Shown: positions 27,860-37,221 of the stretch, piece by piece
How the letters are laid out: each line of letters opens with the position of its first letter
Numbering within the stretch: position 1 is the first letter of the stretch
Assembly (NCBI RefSeq): GCF_000024005.1
Contig: NC_013132.1
Span: 2,164,001 to 2,228,000, forward strand
DNA length: 64,000 bases
Direction of reading: 5' to 3'
From: Chitinophaga pinensis DSM 2588
Lineage (GTDB): Bacteria; Bacteroidota; Bacteroidia; Chitinophagales; Chitinophagaceae
Program-made: the position numbers and the translations under genes
The notes under the pieces: generated by a model
Databases searched by the model: none
Told to the model about the DNA's origin: nothing
Seen by the model: only the letters and a program-made list of their open reading frames with translations

Positions 27860-29965
27860 ATGAAACATTATCTCGCCGGAACGTTGCTTATTGCTGCCCT
27901 TGGAGGGGCGCAGGGTGCTTATGCCCAGTATCCGACCATACCAAAGGCTGTACAGGAAGTCAGTGACTCACTGATGGAAGGCGCTAAAAGACGTTCAGAT
28001 GCTGCATGGGAAAAAGCATTGCCTATCGTAAAAGAGGAAGCCCGTCAGGGGAAACCTTATATTCCATTTGCTTCCCGGCCAACTGACCTGCCACAGGCAC
28101 AGATCCCTGCTTTCCCTGGTGCGGAAGGTGGTGGCGCTTATACCTTCGGTGGAAGAGGCGGAAAGGTCTTTGTGGTGACCAGCCTGGAAGACAGCGGTCC
28201 TGGTACTTTACGTGATGCCTGTGAGGCTGGTGGCGCCCGTACCATCGTATTTAACGTAGCAGGTATCATTCACCTGAAAACGCCGATTATCCTGATGGCG
28301 CCTTATATCACCATTGCCGGACAAACCGCGCCTGGTGATGGTGTCTGCGTAGCAGGAGAGTCTTTCTGGATCAATACACATGACGTCGTGATCCGTTATA
28401 TGCGTTTCCGCCGTGGTGAAACAACGGTAGGTCGCAGGGATGATGCATTGGGTGGTAACCCGATCGGGAACATCATTATCGACCATTGCTCTACCAGCTG
28501 GGGATTAGATGAGAATATTTCCCTCTATCGTCACATGTACAATCCGGGTACCGGTTACGCAGAAGAAAAGCTGCCTACGGTGAATATCACTATCCAGAAT
28601 ACGATCTCTTCTGAAGCGCTGGATACTTACAACCATGCATTCGGCAGTACACTTGGCGGAGAAAACTGTTCCTTCATGCGCAACCTCTGGGCATGTAATG
28701 CCGGTCGTAACCCATCTGTCGGTTGGTACAGCATCTTCAACTTTGTGAATAACGTAGTGTTTAACTGGAAACATCGTACCGTAGACGGTGGCGATTACCG
28801 TTCACAGTTCAATATTGTGAATAACTACTTCAAACCAGGTCCGATCACACCTAAAGACGATGCGGTAGGTCACAGGATACTGAAACCGGAATCAGGTCGT
28901 AGTAAACTGAAATACCGTGAATTTGGCAGGGCTTATGTGAATGGCAATATCATGGAAGGTTATCCAAAGATCACTGCCAACAACTGGGATGGTGGTGTGC
29001 AGATAGAAGACATGGATAATGCGGGTGAGTACGAAAAAGATATGCGTGTGAGCAGTCCGCTACCGATGCCACGTATGATGATCATGTCAGCGAAGGACGC
29101 TTATCAGTACGTACTGGATAATGCAGGCGCTACATTGCCGGTGCGTGATGCCGTAGATACAAGAGTGATCGAGCAGGTAAGGACAGGAAAAATTCAATAC
29201 AAGGATAAAACAGATTCAAAGATCGGTAGTGAATATATCAAACGCCGTCTGAGCCCGGATTCCTATAAGGAAGGTATTATCTACGATATCGCTCAGGTAG
29301 GCGGTTATCCTGAATACAAGGGCAAACCATACAAAGACAGCGATGGTGATGGTATTCCTGATGAATGGGAAACCCGTCATAAAATGAATCCGAAAGATCC
29401 GAAAGATGCGGTACTGGATAGCAATGGCGATGGATATACCAATATCGAAGACTTCCTGAACGATATCAAAGGCGATAAGAAAAGCTACCAGATGATCGTA
29501 ACAGAACGTGCATCTAAAATAGTATCTACACTGGATCTCCGTGATGCGGGTAAAACTATACAGGTGCAGGATATCATTGCACAGCAATATGTTGATCTGC
29601 ATGACCTGGATGAAAAGAAAGATACTACACAGATTCACCAGCTGCATGAGCGTTATCTGTCAAAGCTTTCTTCCGTACTGAGTACTGAACAGGTTACACG
29701 TGTGAAAGACGGGATGACTTATGGTGTTATGCCCAACACGTACAACGCTTATCTGGAAATGTTGCCACAGCTGACTAAAAAACAACAGCAGCAGATTAAA
29801 ATATGGCTGGAAGAAGCACGTGAGAAAGCAATGGATGCAGGTTCTTCAGAACAGAAACATGCCTGGTTTGGAAAATATAAAGGACGTATCAATAACTACC
29901 TGTCATCAGCAGGTATCGACATGAAAAAGGCGGAAGCCGAATGGAAGAAACGTAGGAATGACTAA
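27860..29965 (+). CDS. Pectate lyase, PL1-type, with C-terminal calcium-binding and coiled extension
   Basis: A 701-residue secreted protein (signal peptide about residues 1-22, '...QGAYA-QYP'). The parallel beta-helix lyase domain runs from about residue 80 to 400: 'AFPGAEGGGAYTFGGRGGKVFVVTSLED', 'GPGTLRDACE', 'IVFNVAGIIHL', 'IAGQTAPGDGV', 'VIRYMRFRRGE' and 'DDALGGNP...IIIDHCSTSWGLDE'. A thrombospondin-3-like Ca2+ motif 'DSDGDGIPDEWE' lies at about residue 493. A helical, Lys/Glu-rich tail follows (about 545-700). It cleaves polygalacturonan by beta-elimination, probably providing the first cut for this PUL. The tail is longer than in simple PL1 enzymes and has no known role. Confidence 0.9.
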   Translation: MKHYLAGTLLIAALGGAQGAYAQYPTIPKAVQEVSDSLMEGAKRRSDAAWEKALPIVKEEARQGKPYIPFASRPTDLPQAQIPAFPGAEGGGAYTFGGRGGKVFVVTSLEDSGPGTLRDACEAGGARTIVFNVAGIIHLKTPIILMAPYITIAGQTAPGDGVCVAGESFWINTHDVVIRYMRFRRGETTVGRRDDALGGNPIGNIIIDHCSTSWGLDENISLYRHMYNPGTGYAEEKLPTVNITIQNTISSEALDTYNHAFGSTLGGENCSFMRNLWACNAGRNPSVGWYSIFNFVNNVVFNWKHRTVDGGDYRSQFNIVNNYFKPGPITPKDDAVGHRILKPESGRSKLKYREFGRAYVNGNIMEGYPKITANNWDGGVQIEDMDNAGEYEKDMRVSSPLPMPRMMIMSAKDAYQYVLDNAGATLPVRDAVDTRVIEQVRTGKIQYKDKTDSKIGSEYIKRRLSPDSYKEGIIYDIAQVGGYPEYKGKPYKDSDGDGIPDEWETRHKMNPKDPKDAVLDSNGDGYTNIEDFLNDIKGDKKSYQMIVTERASKIVSTLDLRDAGKTIQVQDIIAQQYVDLHDLDEKKDTTQIHQLHERYLSKLSSVLSTEQVTRVKDGMTYGVMPNTYNAYLEMLPQLTKKQQQQIKIWLEEAREKAMDAGSSEQKHAWFGKYKGRINNYLSSAGIDMKKAEAEWKKRRND

Positions 29966-32900
29966 GCGATTATTAACAATATGTGTTGCCTGCTGGCTGC
30001 CTTTACTGGCAGCCGCACAGGCAAAGAAAACAAAAGCGCCTTTACCTCCTGTATCATGGGAAAAAGGACAGCTGGCGTATCAGCCGGATGAAAAAGGGAA
30101 TCGTGTTCCTGATTTTTCCTGGTGTGGATATATGGCCGGCGAACAAGCATTGCCCCTGACCCCTATAAGGGTCAGGGTGCCTGTTATGAAGGGGGATGCG
30201 ACCGCTACCATACAGGCGGCGCTGGACTATGTAGCGTCCTTACCATTGAAAGAGGGTGTACGTGGCGCTGTATTGCTGGATAAAGGCACTTTTGAAATCA
30301 GCGGTAGCCTGCGGATCAATGCGTCAGGTGTCGTGTTGAGAGGAAGCGGCGACAGTACGGTATTACTGGCGACAGGCTATAGTCGTGCGATACTCATACA
30401 TGTCAGCGGTCGTAATGATAAACAGCTGTCTCCTGCTGTAAAAATCACTGATGCTTATGTGCCTGTCAACAGCCATGTTGTACACATACCAGCAGGTGTA
30501 TCATTGCAGGAAGGAGACGAAGTGGAGATAGTACGTCCCTGTACGCCTTCCTGGATACAACAACTGGGGACGGCCCATTTTGGCGGTGGTATAACTGCCC
30601 TGGGCTGGAAACCGGGAGATAGAGAAATACACTGGTCACGTAAGGTGATGAAAGTAACAGGAAATACAGTTACCCTGGATGTTCCGCTTACCAATGCACT
30701 GGATACTGCTTATGGCAGTGCAACCATTGCGGCATATAAATGGCCCGGATTGATTACACAGACAGGTGTGGAAAACCTGCATTGCCGTTCAGTCTTTGAT
30801 GCTGCCAATCCGAAGGATGAAGATCATTGCTGGACAGCCATCGCAATAGAAAATGCCACAGATGCCTGGGTAAGACAGGTCAGTTTTGAGCACTTTGCCG
30901 GTTCTGCAGTAGCAGTGCTGGAAACAGCCCGCAGGGTGACCGTAGAAGATTGTATATCAACAGCACCGGTCTCAGAGATCGGTGGACAACGCCGGTATAC
31001 CTTCTTTACTGCTGGTCAGCAGACTTTGTTCCAGCGTAACTACGCACAGTACGGTTATCATGATTTTGCTGCCGGTTTTTGTGCAGCAGGTCCGAATGCT
31101 TTTGTACAGTGTATGTCTGATATGCCCTACAGTTTCAGTGGTGCGATTGATAGCTGGGCGACTGGTCTATTGCTGGATAATGTAATTGTTAACGGTCAGA
31201 CTTTAGGTTTTCCCAACCGTGGTCAGGACGGACAGGGAGCAGGATGGACCGCTGCGAATAGCGTACTATGGCAATGTGCGGCTGCACGAATAGACTGTTA
31301 TCGTCCACCAAGCGCTAATAACTGGGCTTTCGGTGCATGGGCGCAGTTTGCAGGAGATGGTGAATGGTATGCTTCCAATGAATACATCCAGCCACGCAGT
31401 TTATACTATGCACAACTGTCCGCCCGCCTGGGTGATAAAGCTGCAGCACGTGCATACTTGTTACCGGAACTGGGAGACGCTTCCAGTAGTCCGACAGCTG
31501 ATGTTGCTGCCGCATTGTCCCGACAATCTATGCAACCTGCCACTACTTTATACGAATGGATCGGTATGGCGGCAACCCGTACACCGATTCCTGTCAATGC
31601 CGACGGCGCACGTATACAGGCGCCTGTTAAACAGGCAGTATCAGCTGCGGTACCTGGTATGAAAGTCGTGAACGGATGGCTGGTGAATAATGGCGATGTG
31701 ATGACAGGAGACCGTAGAGATGTATCCTGGTGGAGAGGGAATATCAGACCGGATGGAATACAGGAGGCTACGCCGCATATTACCCGTTATGTGCCGGGTA
31801 GAACAGGTACCGGACTGACAGATGATCTGGACTCCGTATCTGCCTGGATGAGCCGTAAACATATCGTAGCGATTGATCATAATTACGGACTATGGTATGA
31901 AAGAAGAAGAGATGATCATGAGCGGGTATTGCGACTGGATGGAGATGTATGGCCACCGTTTTATGAACAGCCTTTTGCGCGTAGCGGACAAGGAACAGCC
32001 TGGGAAGGATTGAGTAAATATGATCTGACGAAATATAACCGCTGGTATTGGTATCGGCTGCAACAGTTTGCCACACTGGCTGACAGGAACGGACAGGTAT
32101 TAATCCATCAGCAATATTTTCAGCACAATATTATCGAGGCAGGTGCGCATTATGCGGACTTCCCCTGGCGGCCAGCCAACAATATCAACCAAACCGGATT
32201 TCCGGAGCCGCCACCTTATGCAGGTGGTAAGCGCATCTTTATGGCTGAACAGTTTTATGATACCACCAATGCTGTCAGAAATAAACTGCACCGTGCTTAT
32301 ATCCGTCAATGCCTGGACAATTTCAGCAATAACCATAATGTCATTCAGCTGATAGGGGCTGAGTTTACAGGTCCTTTGCATTTTGTGGATTTCTGGGCAG
32401 ATGTGGTCAGGGGCTGGGAGCAGGAGAAGCAGCAACATTCTGTCATAGGATTAAGTACTACCAAAGATGTACAGGATGCTGTGCTGCAGGATGCACAGCG
32501 TGCGCCGGTAATCGATCTGATAGATATCCGTTATTGGCATTACCAGGAGAATGGAACTGTTTATGCACCACAGGGTGGACAGAATCTGGCTCCCCGTCAG
32601 CACGCACGTTTGCTGAAACCAAAACGTAGTAATGAGAAAGAAATCTATCGGGCAGTACGCGAATATCGCGATTTATATCCGGGTAAAGCCGTGATGTATT
32701 CTGCTGATAGTTATGATAAATACGGCTGGGCTGTATTCATGGCAGGAGGTTCTCTCGCCAGTATTCCATCCATAGCTGTTCCCGGTTTTCTGTCTGCCGC
32801 TGCGGGTATGCATCCGGCAGACATGCCGGGACTATGGGCACTGAGCAATAATCATGGTGATTATATCATCTACAATGCCGGTGCGGCCAATATAGATATT

Positions 32901-33050
32901 CCCGGCGCCACAGCTGCCTACAACGCTGTATGGATTGATGCCGTGAATGGCAGAACACTACTGAGTAAAAAGAATATTAAAGCCGGTACCGGCCATACTT
33001 TGTCAGCACCACAAGCAGGTGCACAGGTACTCTGGCTGATACGCAAATAA
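29958..33050 (+). CDS. Two-module beta-helix + DUF6298-like protein, probable glycan-active enzyme
   Basis: A 1030-residue secreted protein (signal 'LLTICVACWLPLLAAA-QAK') whose start overlaps the PL1 gene by 8 bp. The N-terminal half (about 60-480) looks like a pectate-lyase-like right-handed beta-helix: 'LDYVASLPLKEGVRGAVLLDKGTFEISGSLRI', 'GVVLRGSGDSTVLL', 'VRQVSFEHFAGSAVAVLETARRVTVEDC'. The C-terminal half (about 560-1030) resembles DUF6298: 'WMSRKHIVAIDHNYGLWYERRRDDHERV', 'GAEFTGPLHFVDFWADVVRGWEQE'. It is rich in Trp/Asp/His like a TIM-barrel hydrolase. I infer an exo-acting enzyme or lyase on a rhamnogalacturonan side chain; the activity is unknown to me. Confidence 0.65.
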   Translation: MTKRLLTICVACWLPLLAAAQAKKTKAPLPPVSWEKGQLAYQPDEKGNRVPDFSWCGYMAGEQALPLTPIRVRVPVMKGDATATIQAALDYVASLPLKEGVRGAVLLDKGTFEISGSLRINASGVVLRGSGDSTVLLATGYSRAILIHVSGRNDKQLSPAVKITDAYVPVNSHVVHIPAGVSLQEGDEVEIVRPCTPSWIQQLGTAHFGGGITALGWKPGDREIHWSRKVMKVTGNTVTLDVPLTNALDTAYGSATIAAYKWPGLITQTGVENLHCRSVFDAANPKDEDHCWTAIAIENATDAWVRQVSFEHFAGSAVAVLETARRVTVEDCISTAPVSEIGGQRRYTFFTAGQQTLFQRNYAQYGYHDFAAGFCAAGPNAFVQCMSDMPYSFSGAIDSWATGLLLDNVIVNGQTLGFPNRGQDGQGAGWTAANSVLWQCAAARIDCYRPPSANNWAFGAWAQFAGDGEWYASNEYIQPRSLYYAQLSARLGDKAAARAYLLPELGDASSSPTADVAAALSRQSMQPATTLYEWIGMAATRTPIPVNADGARIQAPVKQAVSAAVPGMKVVNGWLVNNGDVMTGDRRDVSWWRGNIRPDGIQEATPHITRYVPGRTGTGLTDDLDSVSAWMSRKHIVAIDHNYGLWYERRRDDHERVLRLDGDVWPPFYEQPFARSGQGTAWEGLSKYDLTKYNRWYWYRLQQFATLADRNGQVLIHQQYFQHNIIEAGAHYADFPWRPANNINQTGFPEPPPYAGGKRIFMAEQFYDTTNAVRNKLHRAYIRQCLDNFSNNHNVIQLIGAEFTGPLHFVDFWADVVRGWEQEKQQHSVIGLSTTKDVQDAVLQDAQRAPVIDLIDIRYWHYQENGTVYAPQGGQNLAPRQHARLLKPKRSNEKEIYRAVREYRDLYPGKAVMYSADSYDKYGWAVFMAGGSLASIPSIAVPGFLSAAAGMHPADMPGLWALSNNHGDYIIYNAGAANIDIPGATAAYNAVWIDAVNGRTLLSKKNIKAGTGHTLSAPQAGAQVLWLIRK

Positions 33051-33060
33051 AGGATCTACT

Positions 33061-34464
33061 ATGCTGAACAGGAATTGTATTGCGATGATCTCGTGCTGTC
33101 TGTTACTTTGTTTTACAACATTGACCCATGCACAACAGCGGCAATTATCACCTCTAAAGGTTGCTGCCAACGGGAGGTATTTTGAAACCAGTGATGGTAA
33201 ACCCTTTTTCTGGTTAGGTGATACCGGTTGGTTGCTCTTCACCAGACTCACCCGCGAAGAGACAGAACAGTATCTCGATAACCGTAAACAGCAGGGCTTT
33301 AATGTTATTCAGGTGATGGTATTACCTGCAGTAACTGCTGCTAATATTTATGGCGACTCTGCACTGGTGGGAACCAATGTAGGTAAACCATTGACAACAA
33401 AGGGTAATCAGCCAACAGATCCCACACAATATGACTATTGGGACCATGTAGATTTTGTAGTCGCGAAAGCAGCGGAGAAAGGATTATACCTGGCCCTGGT
33501 ACCGGTATGGGGTAGTCCGGTAAAGACCGGACTGGTAAAAGAAAAGGATGCAGTGACTTACGCTTCTTTCCTTGCCAGCCGGTATAAAAAGTATCCTAAT
33601 ATCATCTGGATGAATGGCGGTGATATCAAAGGCAGTGATTCCATGAATGTGTGGATGGCGATCGGAAATACCCTGCATAAACAAGATCCCGGACACCTGG
33701 TGACTTTCCATCCCCGTGGACGCACACAATCCTCCGACTGGTTTCATAACAGCTCCTGGCTGGCGTTTAATATGTTTCAGTCAGGGCACAGACGATATGA
33801 TCAGGACACCACCAAAGGTGATAAAGCATACGGAGAAGACAACTGGAAATATGTAGCGGTCGACTATAATAGAAAACCGGTAAAACCTGTCATTGACGGA
33901 GAGCCTTCTTATGAAGGTATTCCACAAGGCTTGCACGATCCGGCAGAGCCCTTCTGGAAAGACAGCGACGTACGTCGTTATGGCTACTGGTCTGTATTCG
34001 CCGGAGCCTGTGGATATACTTATGGGCACAATGCAGTGATGCAGATGCATAAGCAGACAGACGGAAAAGGGGTATATGGCGTACGTGAATACTGGAAAGA
34101 TGCCATTAATGCTCCGGGCGCAGGACAGATGCAATACCTGGAAAAGCTGATCTGTTCCCGCAACTATGCAACGCGCGTACCTGATCAGTCACTGGTGGCG
34201 GACAATGGTAAAGGCTATCAGCATTTGCTGGCTACCCGTGGAAAAGACTATGCATTTATCTATACCTATACGGGCAGGAACATTTCCGTAAATATGGGAC
34301 ATATCGCTGGTCGCCGCGTAAAAGCCGCCTGGTATGATCCCAGAAATGGTGAAACAAAAGAGATCGGCACATATCCCAATGAGAAGGGAACGGTGGTATT
34401 TGATCCGCCAGGTGAAGAGAAAGAAGGAAATGACTGGGTGCTGGTAATGGATAGTGTTAAATAG
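33061..34464 (+). CDS. GH140-type glycosidase (DUF4038; apiosidase-like)
   Basis: A 467-residue secreted protein (signal '...LTHA-QQR'). It has the DUF4038 signature 'NGRYFETSDGKPFFWLGDTGWLLFTRLTREETEQYL', the probable acid/base Asp188 in 'IIWMNGGDIKG' and the probable nucleophile Glu281 in 'PVIDGEPSYEG', plus 'GYWSVFAGACGYTYGHNAVMQ'. A small C-terminal beta domain covers about residues 380-467. Characterised GH140 members remove apiose-linked chains of rhamnogalacturonan II. GH140 within a rhamnosidase-rich operon suggests apiose-containing side chains in the target pectin. Confidence 0.85.
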   Translation: MLNRNCIAMISCCLLLCFTTLTHAQQRQLSPLKVAANGRYFETSDGKPFFWLGDTGWLLFTRLTREETEQYLDNRKQQGFNVIQVMVLPAVTAANIYGDSALVGTNVGKPLTTKGNQPTDPTQYDYWDHVDFVVAKAAEKGLYLALVPVWGSPVKTGLVKEKDAVTYASFLASRYKKYPNIIWMNGGDIKGSDSMNVWMAIGNTLHKQDPGHLVTFHPRGRTQSSDWFHNSSWLAFNMFQSGHRRYDQDTTKGDKAYGEDNWKYVAVDYNRKPVKPVIDGEPSYEGIPQGLHDPAEPFWKDSDVRRYGYWSVFAGACGYTYGHNAVMQMHKQTDGKGVYGVREYWKDAINAPGAGQMQYLEKLICSRNYATRVPDQSLVADNGKGYQHLLATRGKDYAFIYTYTGRNISVNMGHIAGRRVKAAWYDPRNGETKEIGTYPNEKGTVVFDPPGEEKEGNDWVLVMDSVK

Positions 34465-34480
34465 TGCTGTTGTGTACAAC

Positions 34481-35383
34481 ATGAAACGATTTGCTCTCTA
34501 TATATCGATTATTCTGCTTGCGGCCTGCCGTAGTAACAAAGAAGTGTACATGTTCACTTCTTTTCATGAACCCGGCAAAGATGGTTTGCATTTCCTGTAT
34601 AGTTACGATGGCTATAAATGGGATAGCCTTCGTGGCAGTTTCCTGCATCCCCGGACGGGAAAAGATAAGATCATGCGCGATCCCAGCATGGTGAAAGGAC
34701 CTGATGGTACTTTCCACCTGGTATGGACGAGCAGCTGGAAAGGGGATAAAGGATTCGGTTATGCATCTTCAAAGGATCTGCAACACTGGACGCCGCAGCA
34801 GTTTATTCCTGTAATGGAACACGAGCCGCTAACTGTAAATGTCTGGGCGCCCGAGTTGTTCTATGACGATGTGGAAAAGCAGTTCATCATTATCTGGGCA
34901 TCCTGTATACCAGGACGTTTTGAAAAAGGAATTGAAGCGGAGGATAATAACCACAGGATGTATTACACGACTACCAAAGACTTTAAAACATTCTCCCGGG
35001 CTAAGTTATTCCTCGATCCGGGTTTTAGTGTGATAGATGCTGTGATCGTACAAACAAGACCTCAGGCATACACACTGGTGTTGAAGGATAATACCCGTAA
35101 TGAAAGAGATCTGAAAGTGGCTTTTGCTAAACATCCTTTAGGTCCTTATCAGGAGGTATCTGTACCATTTACCGGAAAACTGACAGAAGGGCCTACCGTG
35201 TTAAAAGCCGGAAAGGACTGGTTGATCTACTACGATGATTATGGCAATAAACGCTATGGGGCTGTTGCTACTACCGACTTCCATACGTTCAGAGATATCA
35301 ATGCCAGCATCGTAATACCTGAAGGACATAAACATGGTACCGTGTTTAAAGTCCGCCGTAAAATATTGGATAAGCTCAAATGA
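34481..35383 (+). CDS. GH43-family glycosidase, lipoprotein
   Basis: I chose ATG 34481 (MKRFALYISIILLAAC-RSN, a clean lipoprotein signal) over a longer frame overlapping GH140. About 300 residues, a single five-bladed propeller. The GH43-type triad is visible: base Asp in 'KIMRDPSMVKGPDG', modulating Asp in 'SVIDAVIVQ' and acid Glu in 'KLTEGPTVLKAG'. 'NVWAPELFYDD' is the usual second-blade motif. GH43 enzymes release arabinose, xylose or galactose; the substrate is unknown, with L-arabinofuranose most likely in a pectin context. It is followed by an ATGA overlap. Confidence 0.82.
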   Translation: MKRFALYISIILLAACRSNKEVYMFTSFHEPGKDGLHFLYSYDGYKWDSLRGSFLHPRTGKDKIMRDPSMVKGPDGTFHLVWTSSWKGDKGFGYASSKDLQHWTPQQFIPVMEHEPLTVNVWAPELFYDDVEKQFIIIWASCIPGRFEKGIEAEDNNHRMYYTTTKDFKTFSRAKLFLDPGFSVIDAVIVQTRPQAYTLVLKDNTRNERDLKVAFAKHPLGPYQEVSVPFTGKLTEGPTVLKAGKDWLIYYDDYGNKRYGAVATTDFHTFRDINASIVIPEGHKHGTVFKVRRKILDKLK

Positions 35384-37221
35384 CGATTATGAGGATCACC
35401 GCAATGATATGTTTGTTATTGGCATCACTGACAGTTACTGCACAGGAAAGCATCCGCTATACGGGTAATACACTGGTGAATGTGGATTATCACCACGGAC
35501 AATTACGTCCGGTAATGGGTGTGCATAATATACAGATTATGCGGGCCAACAGGGAGCATCCTGCACTTGGAGATGATATGGGCTGGACCTACAATCATGC
35601 GCCTATGCTTGCCTACTGGAATAAGCGCTTTTATGTGGAATACCTGAGTGATAAAGTAGGAGAAAGCATCCCTCCGGGACAAACCCTGCTATTATCATCT
35701 ACCGATGGTTATCACTGGGATAAGCCGGTCGTATTATTCCCTCCCTATAAAATTCCGGATGGTACTACCAAACAAGGAAACCCGGGTGTAGCCAAAGACT
35801 TATTCGCAGTCATGCACCAGCGTATGGGATTCTATGTAGCTAAGAACAACAAGTTGCTGGCATTAGGTTTTTATGGTATCTGCCTGGATGCAAAAGATGA
35901 TCCGAATGATGGGAATGGTATCGGAAGGGTAGTCAGGGAAATATTGCCGGATGGCAAATTCGGTCCTATCTATTTTATCCGTTATACAAAGAAATGGAAC
36001 AAGAATAACACCATGTATCCGTTTTACACCAGCAGTAAAGACAAGGCGTTTGTTGCAGCCTGTAACGAACTGCTGGCTACTCCGCTGATGATGCAGCAGT
36101 GGAATGAAGAGGCTGACAGGGACGATCTATTGATTCCTCTACAGAAACAATACAAAGCATTCTGTTATTATCACCTGAAGGATGGTAAGGTGGTCGGACT
36201 GTGGAAAAATGCCTTAACTGCCATGAGCAAGGATGAAGGTCGTACCTGGAGTACGGTGGCACGGGCTCCTGGTTTTGTAAATGCCAATGCAAAGATCTGG
36301 GGGCAACGCACCAGTGACGGGCGATTTGCTACTGTGTATAACCCTTCAGAATATCGTTGGCCACTGGCATTATCAGTAAGCGAGGACGGTATTGACTATA
36401 CCAATCTATTGCTGGTAAATGGAGAGATTACACCTATGCGTTATGGCGGTAATTATAAGTCTTATGGTCCGCAGTACGTAAGAGGGATTGAAGAAGGGAA
36501 CGGAGTACCAGCGGATAGTAATCTGTGGGTCACCTACAGCATGAATAAAGAAGATATCTGGATATCAAAGATACCGGTGCCGGTTACAGATCAAGCGCCT
36601 GCACATGTGGATGAAGTATTTCCTTCATTAACTGCTGATAAGGCATTGAACTGCTGGAATATTTATAGTCCGCGTTGGGCGCCTGTAACACTTGGTAATA
36701 CACCTGCTAAGGAGCAACAGCTGATCCTGGAAGACAAAGACCCTTTTGACTATGCTAAAGCGGAACGTTTATTTCCGGCTTCGCAAAAACTGGAAGTCGC
36801 TTTTACGTTAACACCTGCACAAAACAACTTTGGGATGTTACAGATAGAGTTGCAGGATGGGAAAGGTACAGCAGGTATCAGACTGGTATTTGATGCGGAT
36901 AGTGTATTCAAAGCAAAGGCCGGTGCACGCTTTAAGCACTTTATGAAATATGCACCGGATAGTGTGTATAACATACGCCTGAATATTAACACAACGAATC
37001 GTTTCTATACGATCAATGTAAACGGAAAAGATGTACTGAACAGTCTTTTGTTTGCGCCTGTGGATAAAGTGGAAAGAATTGTATTCCGCACGGGTGAGCC
37101 AAGACATTTCCCGGATGCAGATACACCTGCAGATCAGGAGTATGATCTGGAACAGGCTGGTGAACAGGAAGCACATACGGCTAAATTCTATATCAGGTCT
37201 CTCAAAACATCACCATTGTAA
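35380..37221 (+). CDS. Sialidase-like beta-propeller protein with C-terminal jelly-roll, candidate glycan enzyme
   Basis: A 613-residue secreted protein (signal 'MICLLLASLTVTA-QES'). ATG 35380 overlaps the upstream stop; ATG 35389 is an alternative. Residues about 60-410 read as a six-bladed propeller: 'GQTLLLSSTDGYHWDKPVVLFPP', 'ALTAMSKDEGRTWSTVARAPG' (BNR/Asp-box-like) and 'PLALSVSEDGIDYTNLLLVNG'. Residues about 440-610 look like a concanavalin-type sandwich ('LEVAFTLTPAQNNFGMLQIELQDGKGTAGIRLVF'). I do not recognise a defined CAZy family. Its placement among GH genes implies an exo-glycosidase or a surface-binding role. Confidence 0.55.
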   Translation: MTIMRITAMICLLLASLTVTAQESIRYTGNTLVNVDYHHGQLRPVMGVHNIQIMRANREHPALGDDMGWTYNHAPMLAYWNKRFYVEYLSDKVGESIPPGQTLLLSSTDGYHWDKPVVLFPPYKIPDGTTKQGNPGVAKDLFAVMHQRMGFYVAKNNKLLALGFYGICLDAKDDPNDGNGIGRVVREILPDGKFGPIYFIRYTKKWNKNNTMYPFYTSSKDKAFVAACNELLATPLMMQQWNEEADRDDLLIPLQKQYKAFCYYHLKDGKVVGLWKNALTAMSKDEGRTWSTVARAPGFVNANAKIWGQRTSDGRFATVYNPSEYRWPLALSVSEDGIDYTNLLLVNGEITPMRYGGNYKSYGPQYVRGIEEGNGVPADSNLWVTYSMNKEDIWISKIPVPVTDQAPAHVDEVFPSLTADKALNCWNIYSPRWAPVTLGNTPAKEQQLILEDKDPFDYAKAERLFPASQKLEVAFTLTPAQNNFGMLQIELQDGKGTAGIRLVFDADSVFKAKAGARFKHFMKYAPDSVYNIRLNINTTNRFYTINVNGKDVLNSLLFAPVDKVERIVFRTGEPRHFPDADTPADQEYDLEQAGEQEAHTAKFYIRSLKTSPL

